Notes: generated from the letters alone by a model not told the origin. A DNA stretch of 20,713 bases from AM-2324 sp042091035 (GCA_042091035.1 JBELIG010000036.1:1-20713); one strand, 5' to 3'; shown: positions 1 to 7,457, numbered from the stretch's first letter. Numbers and translations: made by a program.

Positions 1-1352
1 CTTACATGATCATTGAAAAATAAAATAATGTTATCACCCTGATTTGCCCAAGTAAAAGATGCATGGGCATAATCTCCAAGCAGAGGAGTTAGACCCTTCT
101 GTGATTGCGAATGATTCTGACGCTTGACTATTTTTTTTTTCCATTTAACTTCGCCCTCTACATCTAAATACAAGATGTATACATAATCAAAACTATACTC
201 CAGAAACGAGGAAGACACGGATTTTTCTTTCTCTTTTGCAATAAACTTTTCGCCAAGTATAATAAGTCCACCATCAGGTTTGAAAACAAAATCGCGAATT
301 GTTATTGGCAGATAGACAGGCTTACCTCTATTGAATTTTCTCATAAGGGTTTTTACATGATCCTTAGGCATACCTTCTTTAATATATTCTAGATCAAAAA
401 GATTGAACGTGACTACCTGCGGTTCCAAAGTAGAGGTATTAAAACGCATATATGCGATTCCATTTCCTTCTTCAGCTGTGAAGAAAACACCACTCACCAG
501 TAGTTCCTCATTTAGGGTCATTCTTAAACTCAGGCGCCTGGCTCTTCTATGCTCCAAATCAATGGCTTCTGAAAGTCTTTTACGTCCTCTCTTATCAAAT
601 TTGTGGATCGTGTGGGCACGTTCTCCTGACAATGACTCCAAAAGCTCAAGCTTCCCTTCGGCATATTGCTCCAATAAGAAAACCTCACCTATTTTATTCA
701 CGGTCAAGTCCAAATAAACACTTCGATTACCCGCATCTGGCGTGAAATAAGATTTTTGCCACAGCTTCCTCAGTGATTCATCCAAAACAACCATCTGAAT
801 ATGCTCTGTTACCAATTTAGGCTCGACTTTCACTTTTTCCTTAACGTAGAAAACCATTAGATTTTCTTCATGAGACTTGACGATACCGTACGATTCATTT
901 TTATTCTTGTCTGCTTTTGTTTCAAACTGGGCAAGAGAGATAGGCTCACCCGATAATTTTAGCATTTCCTGATCTAATTCCTCTGCGTACAACTTAAAGG
1001 TATTACCAGAATTATAAATCATATAAAACACGTAGACTTTTCCTCCCCATACTTCTATTCCTCGAAACTCCTTCTGGTCAACAGACCCTTTAGATGGCTC
1101 GTAAAACAAATCTGTTTCTACAGATCTACTCCAGTTCAATTGTTCATCAAATAATCTAAACAGGACCTTTTTTTTCTCATTCCATTTGCCATGAGAACTT
1201 AATTGTAGAAACTGACCAAATTCAAGTTCTATAAGACTATTTATCTGTGAAGTCCTTTCTATTTCCCCAAAGTCAATATCCATATTAAACTGAGCATTTA
1301 ATTGCCCCAAAAAGGCCCACAGGAAGGCCAACAAGTAGATTGTTCTTTTCAT
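1..1352 (-). CDS. Secreted protein of an uncharacterised ~540-residue family, copy 1 (C-terminus beyond window)
   Basis: The minus-strand frame is open from the ATG at 1352 to the window edge, giving about 450 residues with no stop. It starts with a Sec signal peptide, MKRTIYLLAFLWAFLGQLNA, with cleavage expected before the following Gln. It is a paralogue of the genes at 1468-3093 and 9312-10922. Shared landmarks are a central PDGG(L/A)I-LGE segment near residue 360, a following hydrophobic strand ending in VKWKKKIVKRQ, and FFNDHV at the window edge. By comparison with the full-length copies about 90 residues are missing off the left edge. Repeated beta-strand blocks of the 'L-D-x-x-L-x-x-x-W' kind suggest a propeller-like fold, which is inference. 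I do not recognise a named family. It lacks a visible T9SS tail, but the C-terminus is absent. It lies 115 bases downstream of its paralogue, with a terminator between them. Confidence 0.85.
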   Translation of the reverse strand, partial: MKRTIYLLAFLWAFLGQLNAQFNMDIDFGEIERTSQINSLIELEFGQFLQLSSHGKWNEKKKVLFRLFDEQLNWSRSVETDLFYEPSKGSVDQKEFRGIEVWGGKVYVFYMIYNSGNTFKLYAEELDQEMLKLSGEPISLAQFETKADKNKNESYGIVKSHEENLMVFYVKEKVKVEPKLVTEHIQMVVLDESLRKLWQKSYFTPDAGNRSVYLDLTVNKIGEVFLLEQYAEGKLELLESLSGERAHTIHKFDKRGRKRLSEAIDLEHRRARRLSLRMTLNEELLVSGVFFTAEEGNGIAYMRFNTSTLEPQVVTFNLFDLEYIKEGMPKDHVKTLMRKFNRGKPVYLPITIRDFVFKPDGGLIILGEKFIAKEKEKSVSSSFLEYSFDYVYILYLDVEGEVKWKKKIVKRQNHSQSQKGLTPLLGDYAHASFTWANQGDNIILFFNDHV

Positions 1353-1434
1353 AAAGGTTTATTGTTTTTGTTCATCCGTGTAAAGAAACAAAAATTCTGA
1401 AATTCAAGCTAAATCTGTAAAATGATCTAAAAAA

Positions 1435-1464
1435 AAAGGCAGCCTGCTCAAACAGACTGCCTTT
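1435..1464 (-). terminator. Rho-independent terminator of the 1468-3093 gene
   Basis: Read on the minus strand this is AAAGGCAG, a T-G wobble, CTG, a six-base loop, CAG, CTGCCTTT and then a run of T. The stem is about 12 base pairs and begins a few bases after the stop codon at 1468. It separates the two tandem paralogues, so the downstream copy probably has its own promoter or depends on read-through. Confidence 0.85.
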
Positions 1465-1467
1465 CCT

Positions 1468-3093
1468 TTAAAATTCAGAACTAAACCTAGCCACACGTTC
1501 CTTTTTCCTGTATCGCCCATAGAAGAGTAGTTCTGTTCGAGAAATATCATAGGCTCTCGCAAAGGCTGGATAGAAGACCACCTTGTTATCTTTGGAGTAG
1601 AATAGAATCTCCTTTTCCATTTCACCACGCTGATCCACCGAGACCATACAGAAATTAGATCGCAGAGTTCCTGGAGTCGACCTGACTTCCCTCCTTTTTT
1701 CCTTCAAAGACGTATTGTTCACATGATCATTGAAGAACAAACTGATCTTGTCCTTATTGACTGCAAAGGAAAAAGAGGCAAAAGTACACTGACCGAATGC
1801 AGGATTAAGTCTGGACAATCCTGTTGTAATAGACTGGCGCTTTAGTACCTTTTCGCCCCAGACCACCTGTCCGTTGGCATCTAGATTAATCAGTATGATA
1901 TCATTATAGTAGTGCGTATATGAAGTTGTTACCCCATCTTCATTCGTATCTCTGACCCTATAGTATTCTTCCCCAATCAGGATAGCTCCACCATCAGAGC
2001 GATAGACCACATCCCTGAACTGAATATTCAGCTCGGAAATTCCTCCACGTTTTGCACGGTTTTTCATACGATTGGTCTTCCCATCATTTTCACCGAAAGT
2101 GATAAAGTCTATATCAAATGGATCAAGTTTCTTAGACTCTACCCGCATACCCTGGGTATCAAATCGATAATATACTGTCCCACCTGCTGTCTGGGTACTC
2201 AATGCGCGATCGGTATAAAAACCTAATGCCAGCAGATCTTCATTAAAATTGAAGCTAAGATCCAGGTTACTGATTTCCTTATCCCCTTTTTTAATTTCTA
2301 TACGTCTTCCCTTTTCGCCCGCTGCGTCAAACTTATGAATGTAGAAATTAAAGTCTCGAGTATTTCCATTCAGTGAAATCAAATTTCCCTTCTGGGTACG
2401 TTCCAAAAGAAAAGCCTCTCCAGCATTATTAACAGCTACATCCAGATAATTGCTTCGCTCTTTATCTGCTGGCCTCAAGACAGAACGTTGCCAGATTCTG
2501 TTCAGGTCCTTATCCAATACAACCATCTCCACATGTTCTGTACGCTTCTTCTCCTTGACCGTTTCCCGGAAATACAAAACAACACGTTCCATATTACGAG
2601 AGATATCCATATCCACACGCCCAAAGTCCAGATTGTCCTTTTTATCAAAATCACCGACCAAAATAGATTTCCTGCCCAGACTCAAGGTCTCCGTATCCAA
2701 TTCTACCGCATACAGAGAAAAGGCAGTCCTGTTCTTCTGAATGGAGTAAAAAATATACACACGCTCATTCAGCACTTCGGCAAAACGATAAACCCTGTCT
2801 TTGCTCGCCCAAGATCTACTCACCTGTATCCTAGTCTTAAGCGTTTTTTTTAAATCCAGATTTTCATCCAGGAGTTCGATATTCATCCTTGAAGAGCGAA
2901 AAAGGCGAGTCATGAATCTGGATTCATTGGATCTGAACAATAAGGATTCGCCTGAAGGCAATGGCAGCATATTTCTCAATGCTGAACGGCGCTGTTTGCG
3001 TAGCTCCGAGAATTCGAATTGATCTGCGACTTGAGCATCTAACTGTACTAGAAAGCCCAACAATAATAAAAGGGAAACAAACTTAAAACGCAT
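1468..3093 (-). CDS. Secreted protein of an uncharacterised ~540-residue family, copy 2
   Basis: The product is 541 residues. A Sec signal peptide (MRFKFVSLLLLLGFLVQLDA, then Q) directs it to the periplasm or beyond. The mature part is mostly short beta-strand blocks with charged turns. The best conserved stretch between paralogues lies around residues 360-415: RSDGG near residue 366, LIGEEYY, then an Asp/Asn/Thr-rich loop, YNDIILINLD and W-x-x-K-x-x-KRQ. FFNDHVNN and a C-terminal LLFYGRYRKKERVARF block follow. The same order occurs in the 536-residue gene at 9312-10922 and the partial gene at 1-1352. No enzyme motif, lipobox or T9SS sorting domain is visible. The overall pattern suggests a beta-propeller; function unknown. 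Upstream on the same strand lies a small outer-membrane barrel gene (3338-4027), an association repeated at 8542-10922. Confidence 0.85.
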   Translation of the reverse strand: MRFKFVSLLLLLGFLVQLDAQVADQFEFSELRKQRRSALRNMLPLPSGESLLFRSNESRFMTRLFRSSRMNIELLDENLDLKKTLKTRIQVSRSWASKDRVYRFAEVLNERVYIFYSIQKNRTAFSLYAVELDTETLSLGRKSILVGDFDKKDNLDFGRVDMDISRNMERVVLYFRETVKEKKRTEHVEMVVLDKDLNRIWQRSVLRPADKERSNYLDVAVNNAGEAFLLERTQKGNLISLNGNTRDFNFYIHKFDAAGEKGRRIEIKKGDKEISNLDLSFNFNEDLLALGFYTDRALSTQTAGGTVYYRFDTQGMRVESKKLDPFDIDFITFGENDGKTNRMKNRAKRGGISELNIQFRDVVYRSDGGAILIGEEYYRVRDTNEDGVTTSYTHYYNDIILINLDANGQVVWGEKVLKRQSITTGLSRLNPAFGQCTFASFSFAVNKDKISLFFNDHVNNTSLKEKRREVRSTPGTLRSNFCMVSVDQRGEMEKEILFYSKDNKVVFYPAFARAYDISRTELLFYGRYRKKERVARFSSEF

Positions 3094-3337
3094 ATATTTT
3101 ATTTTGATGAAGATTTCATTTAAAATAAAAATATGCCGTACAAAACACCTCTAAATTGGCGATTATAAAGAAACTTTAACTAATCCTAAACAATTCATTT
3201 TTACACCTTTAATGAGCAGTCCAGTAAAAAACCAAACTGAGTATACCCAGCACCTAAAAGAAGCAAGGGCATTGAATTAGAAGTACTAGGAGGATTCCCA
3301 GTCCTTTTCATCTTAATATCCTTTTGGACCCCTTTTA
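3094..3337. other. Intergenic stretch with a possible 36-codon ORF
   Basis: This lies between the barrel gene and the downstream secreted gene. No convincing terminator or promoter was seen. On the minus strand an ATG at 3311 opens a 36-residue frame ending at 3201. It starts MKRTGNPP and contains a hydrophobic PLLLLGAGY stretch. It begins 26 bases after the barrel stop codon and has no clear ribosome binding site. It may be a chance frame. Confidence 0.25.
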
Positions 3338-4027
3338 TCAGAAAATACTCCCCTGCATTCGTAAACCAAAACTATGTACACTTGGTCTAAAAATATTAAA
3401 TGGTAATAGTTCCATTGGAAAGTCCAAAGCACGCCCATATTGATAATAAGGCTCTATGCTAAGCCCCCAATCCAAGGATCGAAAAAGAGGGATTTGTAAG
3501 CCCAATTCACTATCGATGGCATAGCGCAAACCATTAGGAACAAACACCCCATTTTCGAGTATTAGCTTCCTTGCAAACTTATTGCCAACACCTAACTTCA
3601 GCAATAGAGGTAGCTCCTCTTGTTTACTAAGCCTAATGCCTATAAATATGGGAACATCAAGTCGAATTGCTGAATTTCGTGTGTCTGCACCTAATGATAT
3701 AAGTCCTGATAATCCAAAAAATGGATCAATTACACCTTCCATCTGGCTACCAACAATTAGAATCTCTGTATTTACAGAATTGGTAGACTCTAAAAAAGGT
3801 AAATTTACAAACCAAGTTTTAGCATGCAATCCAGCACCCAATACAAATTGCTCGCCTAAAGGATGCTGATATTCAATGCCCAAAGACTTTTGGGTTCTAT
3901 CTACAATCTGTCCCACAGGCATTTCTAGAGAAGCATGAATCTGATAAGTAGCTTGCCCCTGAATACCTTCAAGAAATAAGAACAAGCCAATAATACTGAA
4001 TAAACTATATCGTTTAATGCACATCAT
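3338..4027 (-). CDS. Small outer-membrane beta-barrel protein, copy A
   Basis: The product is 229 residues with an N-terminal signal peptide (MMCIKRYSLFSIIGLFLFLEG, cleavage near GQ). The rest is alternating amphipathic strands: LGIEYQHPLGEQF, GAGLHAKTWF, IRLDVPIFIGIRL, LGLQIPLF and IEPYYQYG. The last residue is Phe, as expected of proteins inserted by the BAM complex. It is a clear paralogue of the 8542-9216 gene, with the same G(L/I)EYxxxLG, RLD(L/V)PI, LGLQIP(I/L)FR and (L/I)EPY blocks in order. About 10 strands seem possible (inference), in the style of the outer-membrane beta-barrel/PorT-like families of Bacteroidota. Two adjacent ATG codons (4027 and 4024) make the exact start ambiguous by one residue. 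It is the first gene of a minus-strand series leading into two 540-residue secreted proteins. Confidence 0.75.
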   Translation of the reverse strand: MMCIKRYSLFSIIGLFLFLEGIQGQATYQIHASLEMPVGQIVDRTQKSLGIEYQHPLGEQFVLGAGLHAKTWFVNLPFLESTNSVNTEILIVGSQMEGVIDPFFGLSGLISLGADTRNSAIRLDVPIFIGIRLSKQEELPLLLKLGVGNKFARKLILENGVFVPNGLRYAIDSELGLQIPLFRSLDWGLSIEPYYQYGRALDFPMELLPFNIFRPSVHSFGLRMQGSIF

Positions 4028-4286
4028 TTTTCTTATTGTATTTAAAACTTTCTTTACTCAATGACGATTCTCATCGTTCAATAGTTGGAATAAAAACTCT
4101 TTTATAAGATGTCAATCGAAAACCAAAGAAATAATTATGCAGAATTAGCTATTATTTATCATTTTAATCTATGTGAATAGATACTTTAAATCCACAAGCT
4201 AGAGTTTAATACCTGAACACAGAATTCCAAATCTAGGGAAAATCATTATCAACCGGAGCACACAGAAGTGTATCCTATTTTAAAAT

Positions 4287-4342
4287 GAGTCCTGGGTACT
4301 TCCCCCCTAGCCAGTCTGTACTGGTTTTTGTACCCGGGACTT
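4287..4342 (+). repeat. Structured repeat, copy 1 (two-level hairpin)
   Basis: The outer stem pairs 4289-4299 (GTCCTGGGTAC) with 4330-4340 (GTACCCGGGAC). All 11 positions pair on the plus strand, one as a U-G wobble, and two more pairs are possible outside. An inner hairpin, CCAGT-ctgt-ACTGG, lies at 4311-4324. TTTT follows. The preceding bases TATCCTATTT (4271-4280) recur identically before the copy at 5114-5166. The wobble pair forms only on the plus-strand RNA. Confidence 0.6.
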
Positions 4343-4549
4343 TTGGCCCCACTCAAAAAAAACACTATAAACAACTAATAAACATGTATTTACAAATGCA
4401 AGAAAATAGCAAACAGCCTATATCTATGCACCTAAAGCTTCATTTTAGCCATTTTTAGTCAATGCCGGGTGACACTTAGACTATCATCCAAAGCTTTTAA
4501 GGTCCATATTTAGATCAATGAAAATTCCTCTGAAAAAAATCAAAACATA

Positions 4550-4573
4550 GTGATCGACACATAAGTCGATCAC
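4550..4573. repeat. Perfect 9-bp inverted repeat
   Basis: GTGATCGAC (4550-4558) and GTCGATCAC (4565-4573) are perfect complements separated by six bases. Read on the minus strand a T-rich tract begins five bases further on, so it might be a weak terminator. It could equally be a protein-binding dyad. No gene lies close enough to decide. Confidence 0.5.
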
Positions 4574-4603
4574 AAAAGAACTGATGTGTGCCCAAATAAA
4601 AGC

Positions 4604-4664
4604 ACCCCGGGTATAAAACATACTATTATCGACCTACAAAACAAAAGATGCCTGGGGTCTTTTT
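4604..4664 (+). repeat. Structured repeat, copy 2 (wobble hairpin with T tail)
   Basis: ACCCCGGGTAT (4604-4614) pairs with ATGCCTGGGGT (4648-4658) over 11 bp, two of them G-U wobbles that pair only on the plus-strand RNA. A run of five T follows at 4660-4664. The 33-base loop is longer than in ordinary terminators and has no clear inner hairpin. The core CCCGGG/CCTGGG is shared with the flanking copies. Confidence 0.5.
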
Positions 4665-4673
4665 CTACACAAA

Positions 4674-4707
4674 AAAAGAGCAGCCTGTTACAACAGCCTG
4701 CTCTTTT
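4674..4707 (-). terminator. Terminator-like hairpin with no gene before it
   Basis: AAAAGAGCAG (4674-4683) pairs with CTGCTCTTTT (4698-4707), with an inner CTG/CAG after one C-C mismatch. The better T run is on the minus strand (seven T), though T-rich sequence also follows on the plus strand. It is the same design as the terminator at 1435-1464. No supported gene ends next to it on either strand. Confidence 0.6.
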
Positions 4708-5113
4708 AGTTTTTAACAATATGGATCGCTCTAAACGCTGCATATTAAAAGCTCATATCCTTGAATAAAATACACCTTCTAAAACCTACCAAAATTGTTT
4801 TTTAGAAAGGATTTCTTTTAGGTCCCCGCATAAAAAAGAGACTTCCTTGCTAATATTTGGCATTAACAATAACAAATATGAATAATAATAAATTGTTATA
4901 TGCGTTGGAGATATTAGATAAACATTTGACATACAATGTACTTATGTAATCTATGGCTATTTAGCGGTCAAAAAACCATTTGCTCTGGGTCAAAAATGAT
5001 TCGGGCAATCAAATAAACTCAAAACAATCAATGACCATGTGGATACTCGAGCAGAGACCATAAAAAGGATTTTTGTATTCAATAGAACCGCTACAAGGTC
5101 TATCCTATTTAGT

Positions 5114-5166
5114 GGAGTCCCGGGCAATTGTCCTTTTCAAGGATCAATTTATTTGTCTGGGACTTC
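5114..5166 (+). repeat. Structured repeat, copy 3 (long two-level hairpin)
   Basis: The outer stem 5114-5127/5153-5166 pairs over 14 positions, three of them G-U wobbles specific to the plus-strand RNA (core GTCCCGGG against CTGGGAC). The inner helix joins AATTG and TCCTT to AAGGA and CAATT (5126-5149) around a TTC loop with one bulged base. The two helices share a few bases at the junction. TATCCTATTT precedes it at 5101-5110, as it does before the copy at 4287. Confidence 0.6.
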
Positions 5167-5425
5167 TTTAAATAATTCGTATAAAAGCGGCAAAAAAACC
5201 CTATCCTACTCCGGTCAAAATCCAAAGAAAAAAAAGTCAAAAGGTCCAATGAAGTAAGCGATATATTCTCTGCCACTTCATCTGATGAAATACTGAGACT
5301 TAGATTGAAAAGCTAATCTTTTACCAAATAGCCCGAAGCTTTTAATCTTCCACCGTTTATTTGAATCATGTTTATACATTAGAGTAGCAAAAAATCAACA
5401 CTCTTATTCTACAAAAACCAAATCA

Positions 5426-6805
5426 ATGAAACTCAATCTCATAGCTCTATTTCTTCTGATTCCCCTTCTAAACAATGGACTTTATGCTCAGTTTGAAACA
5501 CAAGAATATGCCCAACTAAATGGGGTTGAAAAAATCAAAGCCATAGCTGCAGACTGGAATCTAGATGGCCTAAATGATATTATTTACAGCTCCGAGGACA
5601 GCATTGGAAACAGCCTCTACCTAAGCCTCAATGAAGGAAACCGACAGTTTTCCAATTCTACTCTATTGATCGAAAACAGCCTAGCCAGCGCACACAGCTT
5701 CCAAATAATGGATTGGGATCAAAATGGACAGCTCGACCTACTAGTTACAGATATTGACAGCCAAAGTATTCGCCTTATGCTTCAAACAACTTCCATGGAA
5801 TTTGAAAATGTATGGATACCTATCGATCAAGCCAATGGCGTATTGGATATTGACCTTATGGACATAGACAATGATGGAGATCAGGATATAGTCTATGCCA
5901 ATTATCAAGAATTGACCCTTAGCCTTATTTTGAACACAGGCAATAATACCTTCACAAATCCCTTTATCCTATCTCAAGGCTATTGCGGAAATAATGATCT
6001 TCATTTTTTTGATTCGGATAATGATGGAGATCAGGATCTGCTCATGGCCAATTACTGCGATACAAAGGTTCTATTTCTGGAAAACTTAGGTCAAGGTTTT
6101 TTTGAAGAACAGAACCTTACTGCGACAACAATGAATGGGAATTTCAATCTTGAGACCCTGGATGTGGATGAAGATGGTAAAGAGGATATTCTGGTAACTG
6201 TATGGGATGACGCAGAGGTGGTATGGCTTAAAAACATGGGTAATAATACCTTTACTGATCCATTACCTCTTTTTACACAGAGTACGCCCAATCAACTTAT
6301 TGCTGCTGATCTAGATAATGACGGTAAAAAGGATCTTATATGCTCTTCCTGGACTGGAGGCGTTCAATGGCTAAAAAATATGGGAACAGGTTCCTTTGAG
6401 TGGAAGGAAAATTTGGAGACGGGTTTCGACTTTGTCAGTAGCTTAGACAGCAAGCAAATTGATGAAGATGGGGCTATTGATTTACTAATTGCAGAACGAA
6501 ACGGAGGTAGCATCACCGTATTTTATAATGAAATAGAACAGATTATAAGCAGCCTTGAATCAGCTGTTGAACAAGCCATTCAATATGCACCAAATCCTTC
6601 TTCCGGTTTGGTCCACTTCACGCAATTACAGCAAAACAAAAAGGCATATAGCTTTCACCTTTATGACCTTCAAGGGCAATTACTACAAGAACATAATCTG
6701 AAAGAGAAGAATGAACTTCAAATCTATATCCAAGGAACAGGACTATATGTTTTTTCCATACAGTATGAGGATGGATTTAAGACAGGACAGCTCCTTATTT
6801 ATTAG
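5426..6805 (+). CDS. VCBS/FG-GAP-type seven-repeat propeller protein with T9SS sorting domain
   Basis: The product is 459 residues. The signal peptide is residues 1-21, with cleavage after LYA. Seven Asp-rich D-x-(D/N)-x-(D/N)-G-x-x-D-(I/L) loops begin at about residues 43, 96, 146, 196, 246, 295 and 344. The spacing is close to 50, which is what one seven-bladed propeller would give. Such loops bind calcium in VCBS/FG-GAP proteins; the seventh has Gln in place of the first Asp. From about residue 383 there is a linker, then the T9SS type A domain: APNPSSG, LYDLQGQLL and the G-LYVFSIQ...LLIY ending. It should be exported by Sec, moved across the outer membrane by T9SS, and either released or anchored on the surface. 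The partner or ligand is unknown. It stands alone on the plus strand. Confidence 0.88.
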   Translation: MKLNLIALFLLIPLLNNGLYAQFETQEYAQLNGVEKIKAIAADWNLDGLNDIIYSSEDSIGNSLYLSLNEGNRQFSNSTLLIENSLASAHSFQIMDWDQNGQLDLLVTDIDSQSIRLMLQTTSMEFENVWIPIDQANGVLDIDLMDIDNDGDQDIVYANYQELTLSLILNTGNNTFTNPFILSQGYCGNNDLHFFDSDNDGDQDLLMANYCDTKVLFLENLGQGFFEEQNLTATTMNGNFNLETLDVDEDGKEDILVTVWDDAEVVWLKNMGNNTFTDPLPLFTQSTPNQLIAADLDNDGKKDLICSSWTGGVQWLKNMGTGSFEWKENLETGFDFVSSLDSKQIDEDGAIDLLIAERNGGSITVFYNEIEQIISSLESAVEQAIQYAPNPSSGLVHFTQLQQNKKAYSFHLYDLQGQLLQEHNLKEKNELQIYIQGTGLYVFSIQYEDGFKTGQLLIY

Positions 6806-6907
6806 AAAACCTGCTAGAAGAGAAGTATTTATCTACTCTGCAAGGAAGGAGAAGAATTTATGCTTTAAAAAGCCCATTCTGCTTAAAACATTTAAGAACC
6901 TTAATAA

Positions 6908-7336
6908 TTAAATACCTACAGGAATCTTTTTGCGCAGTGATGCCTGCATGGTCTCTATAACATGGTGTTTATTCTCCATTAAGGTATCAATGCCATTGAT
7001 ATTCATTTCAGGCTGAAACTCAAGAACATTATTCCTACTCCACTGAACCAATTCAATAATCACAGGAAGAAGAGCAATACCTTTTTCAGTAAGCCTGTAT
7101 ATGTTCACTCGCTTATTCACTTTGGACTTATGCTTGGTGACCACTTTTTTCTCTTCCAGCATCTTCAACCTACTAGATAGAATATTCGTTGCTATGCCTT
7201 CTCCTGATTCAGAAAAGTCCTTAAAGGTCTCTTTCCCAAACATTAACATATCACGCATTATCACCAAAGTCCACTTGTCCCCTACTAAATCTAATGCACA
7301 ACTAACAGGACAATTTGATCGAAATTCGTTTTTCAT
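6908..7336 (-). CDS. HxlR-family winged-helix transcriptional regulator
   Basis: The product is 142 residues, slightly longer than usual for the family. The diagnostic opening CPVSCALDLVGDKWTLVIMRD is at residues 9-29. The recognition region follows with F-S-E-S-G-E-GIATNILSSRLKMLEEKKVV, then the beta-wing and RLTEKGIALLPVIIEL near residues 101-116. HxlR proteins bind DNA as dimers, and several respond to aldehydes, quinones or disulfide stress through a conserved N-terminal Cys. Cys9 is in the matching place and Cys13 follows, so redox sensing is possible (inference). It is transcribed away from the SDR gene at 7458, and a duplicated dyad lies in their 121-base gap, so control of both genes by this protein is likely. 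Confidence 0.9.
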   Translation of the reverse strand: MKNEFRSNCPVSCALDLVGDKWTLVIMRDMLMFGKETFKDFSESGEGIATNILSSRLKMLEEKKVVTKHKSKVNKRVNIYRLTEKGIALLPVIIELVQWSRNNVLEFQPEMNINGIDTLMENKHHVIETMQASLRKKIPVGI

Positions 7337-7353
7337 ATTAAGAATGTGTTAAA

Positions 7354-7405
7354 ATTACTTGCAAAACAAAAGTAATTCACTTTATACTTGCAAAACAAAA
7401 GTAAT
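7354..7405. promoter_or_regulatory. Duplicated operator, probable HxlR-type regulator binding sites
   Basis: A 20-base sequence, ACTTGCAAAACAAAAGTAAT, occurs exactly twice, at 7357-7376 and 7386-7405, 29 bases apart. Each contains a dyad: ATTACTT-N9-AAGTAAT at 7354-7376, and TACTT-N9-AAGTA at 7385-7403. The spaced ACTT/AAGT half-sites and their position between a regulator and its divergent target match the usual arrangement for MarR/HxlR-like repressors. Binding by the neighbouring protein is inference. Confidence 0.75.
7367..7400 (-). promoter_or_regulatory. Possible promoter of the HxlR-type gene
   Basis: On the minus strand TACTTTTG (7374-7367) fits the Bacteroidota -7 box TAnnTTTG, and TTTTG at 7400-7396 lies 21 bases upstream as a candidate -33 box. 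Both lie inside the duplicated operator, which would give autorepression. The leader would be short, about 25 bases before the ATG at 7336. Confidence 0.45.
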
Positions 7406-7419
7406 ACTATTTATATTTG
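7388..7419 (+). promoter_or_regulatory. Promoter of the SDR gene (Bacteroidota type)
   Basis: TATATTTG at 7412-7419 matches the TAnnTTTG -7 box exactly, and TTG at 7388-7390 lies 21 bases upstream as the -33 element. The TTG falls inside the second operator copy (7386-7405), so a bound repressor would block the promoter. Transcription should start near 7426, leaving about 30 bases before the ATG at 7458. Confidence 0.6.
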
Positions 7420-7457
7420 CATGCAATTAAAATGAAAATAAACCAATCTTATTAAAC

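Larger units (their letters stand above)
4028..5425. other. 1.4 kb gene-poor region rich in hairpins
   Basis: No frame longer than about 72 codons lies here, and the two longest plus-strand frames (4586-4768 and 5039-5257) run straight through strong hairpins, so I do not call them genes. It lies between a minus-strand gene and a plus-strand gene, so both promoters should be here, but no clear promoter box was found. It holds three plus-strand hairpins of similar design (4287-4342, 4604-4664, 5114-5166), a perfect 9-bp dyad (4550-4573) and a terminator-like hairpin with no gene before it (4674-4707). It may contain a decayed gene or an expressed RNA. Confidence 0.6.

Noticed and set aside
403..717. 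Plus-strand frame of 104 codons
   Set aside because: It lies inside the minus-strand coding frame 1-1352, which has a signal peptide and aligns with two paralogues; the plus frame is Ser-rich shadow sequence.
2450..3022. Three overlapping plus-strand frames
   Set aside because: All are antisense to the well-supported gene at 1468-3093 and have no signal, motif or promoter.
4586..4768. Plus-strand frame of 60 codons
   Set aside because: It runs through the wobble hairpin at 4604-4664 and the terminator at 4674-4707, and has no recognisable protein features.
4287..5166. Integron attC sites as an explanation for the repeated hairpins
   Set aside because: The stem ends do not show the GTTRRRY/RYYYAAC boxes, no integrase is present and no gene cassettes lie between them.
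5039..5257. Plus-strand frame of 72 codons
   Set aside because: It contains the long hairpin at 5114-5166 and a Lys/Ser-rich tail; composition looks non-coding.
5354..5425. Promoter box TTTATTTG upstream of the VCBS gene
   Set aside because: It misses the second base of TAnnTTTG and has no convincing -33 element, so I did not annotate it.
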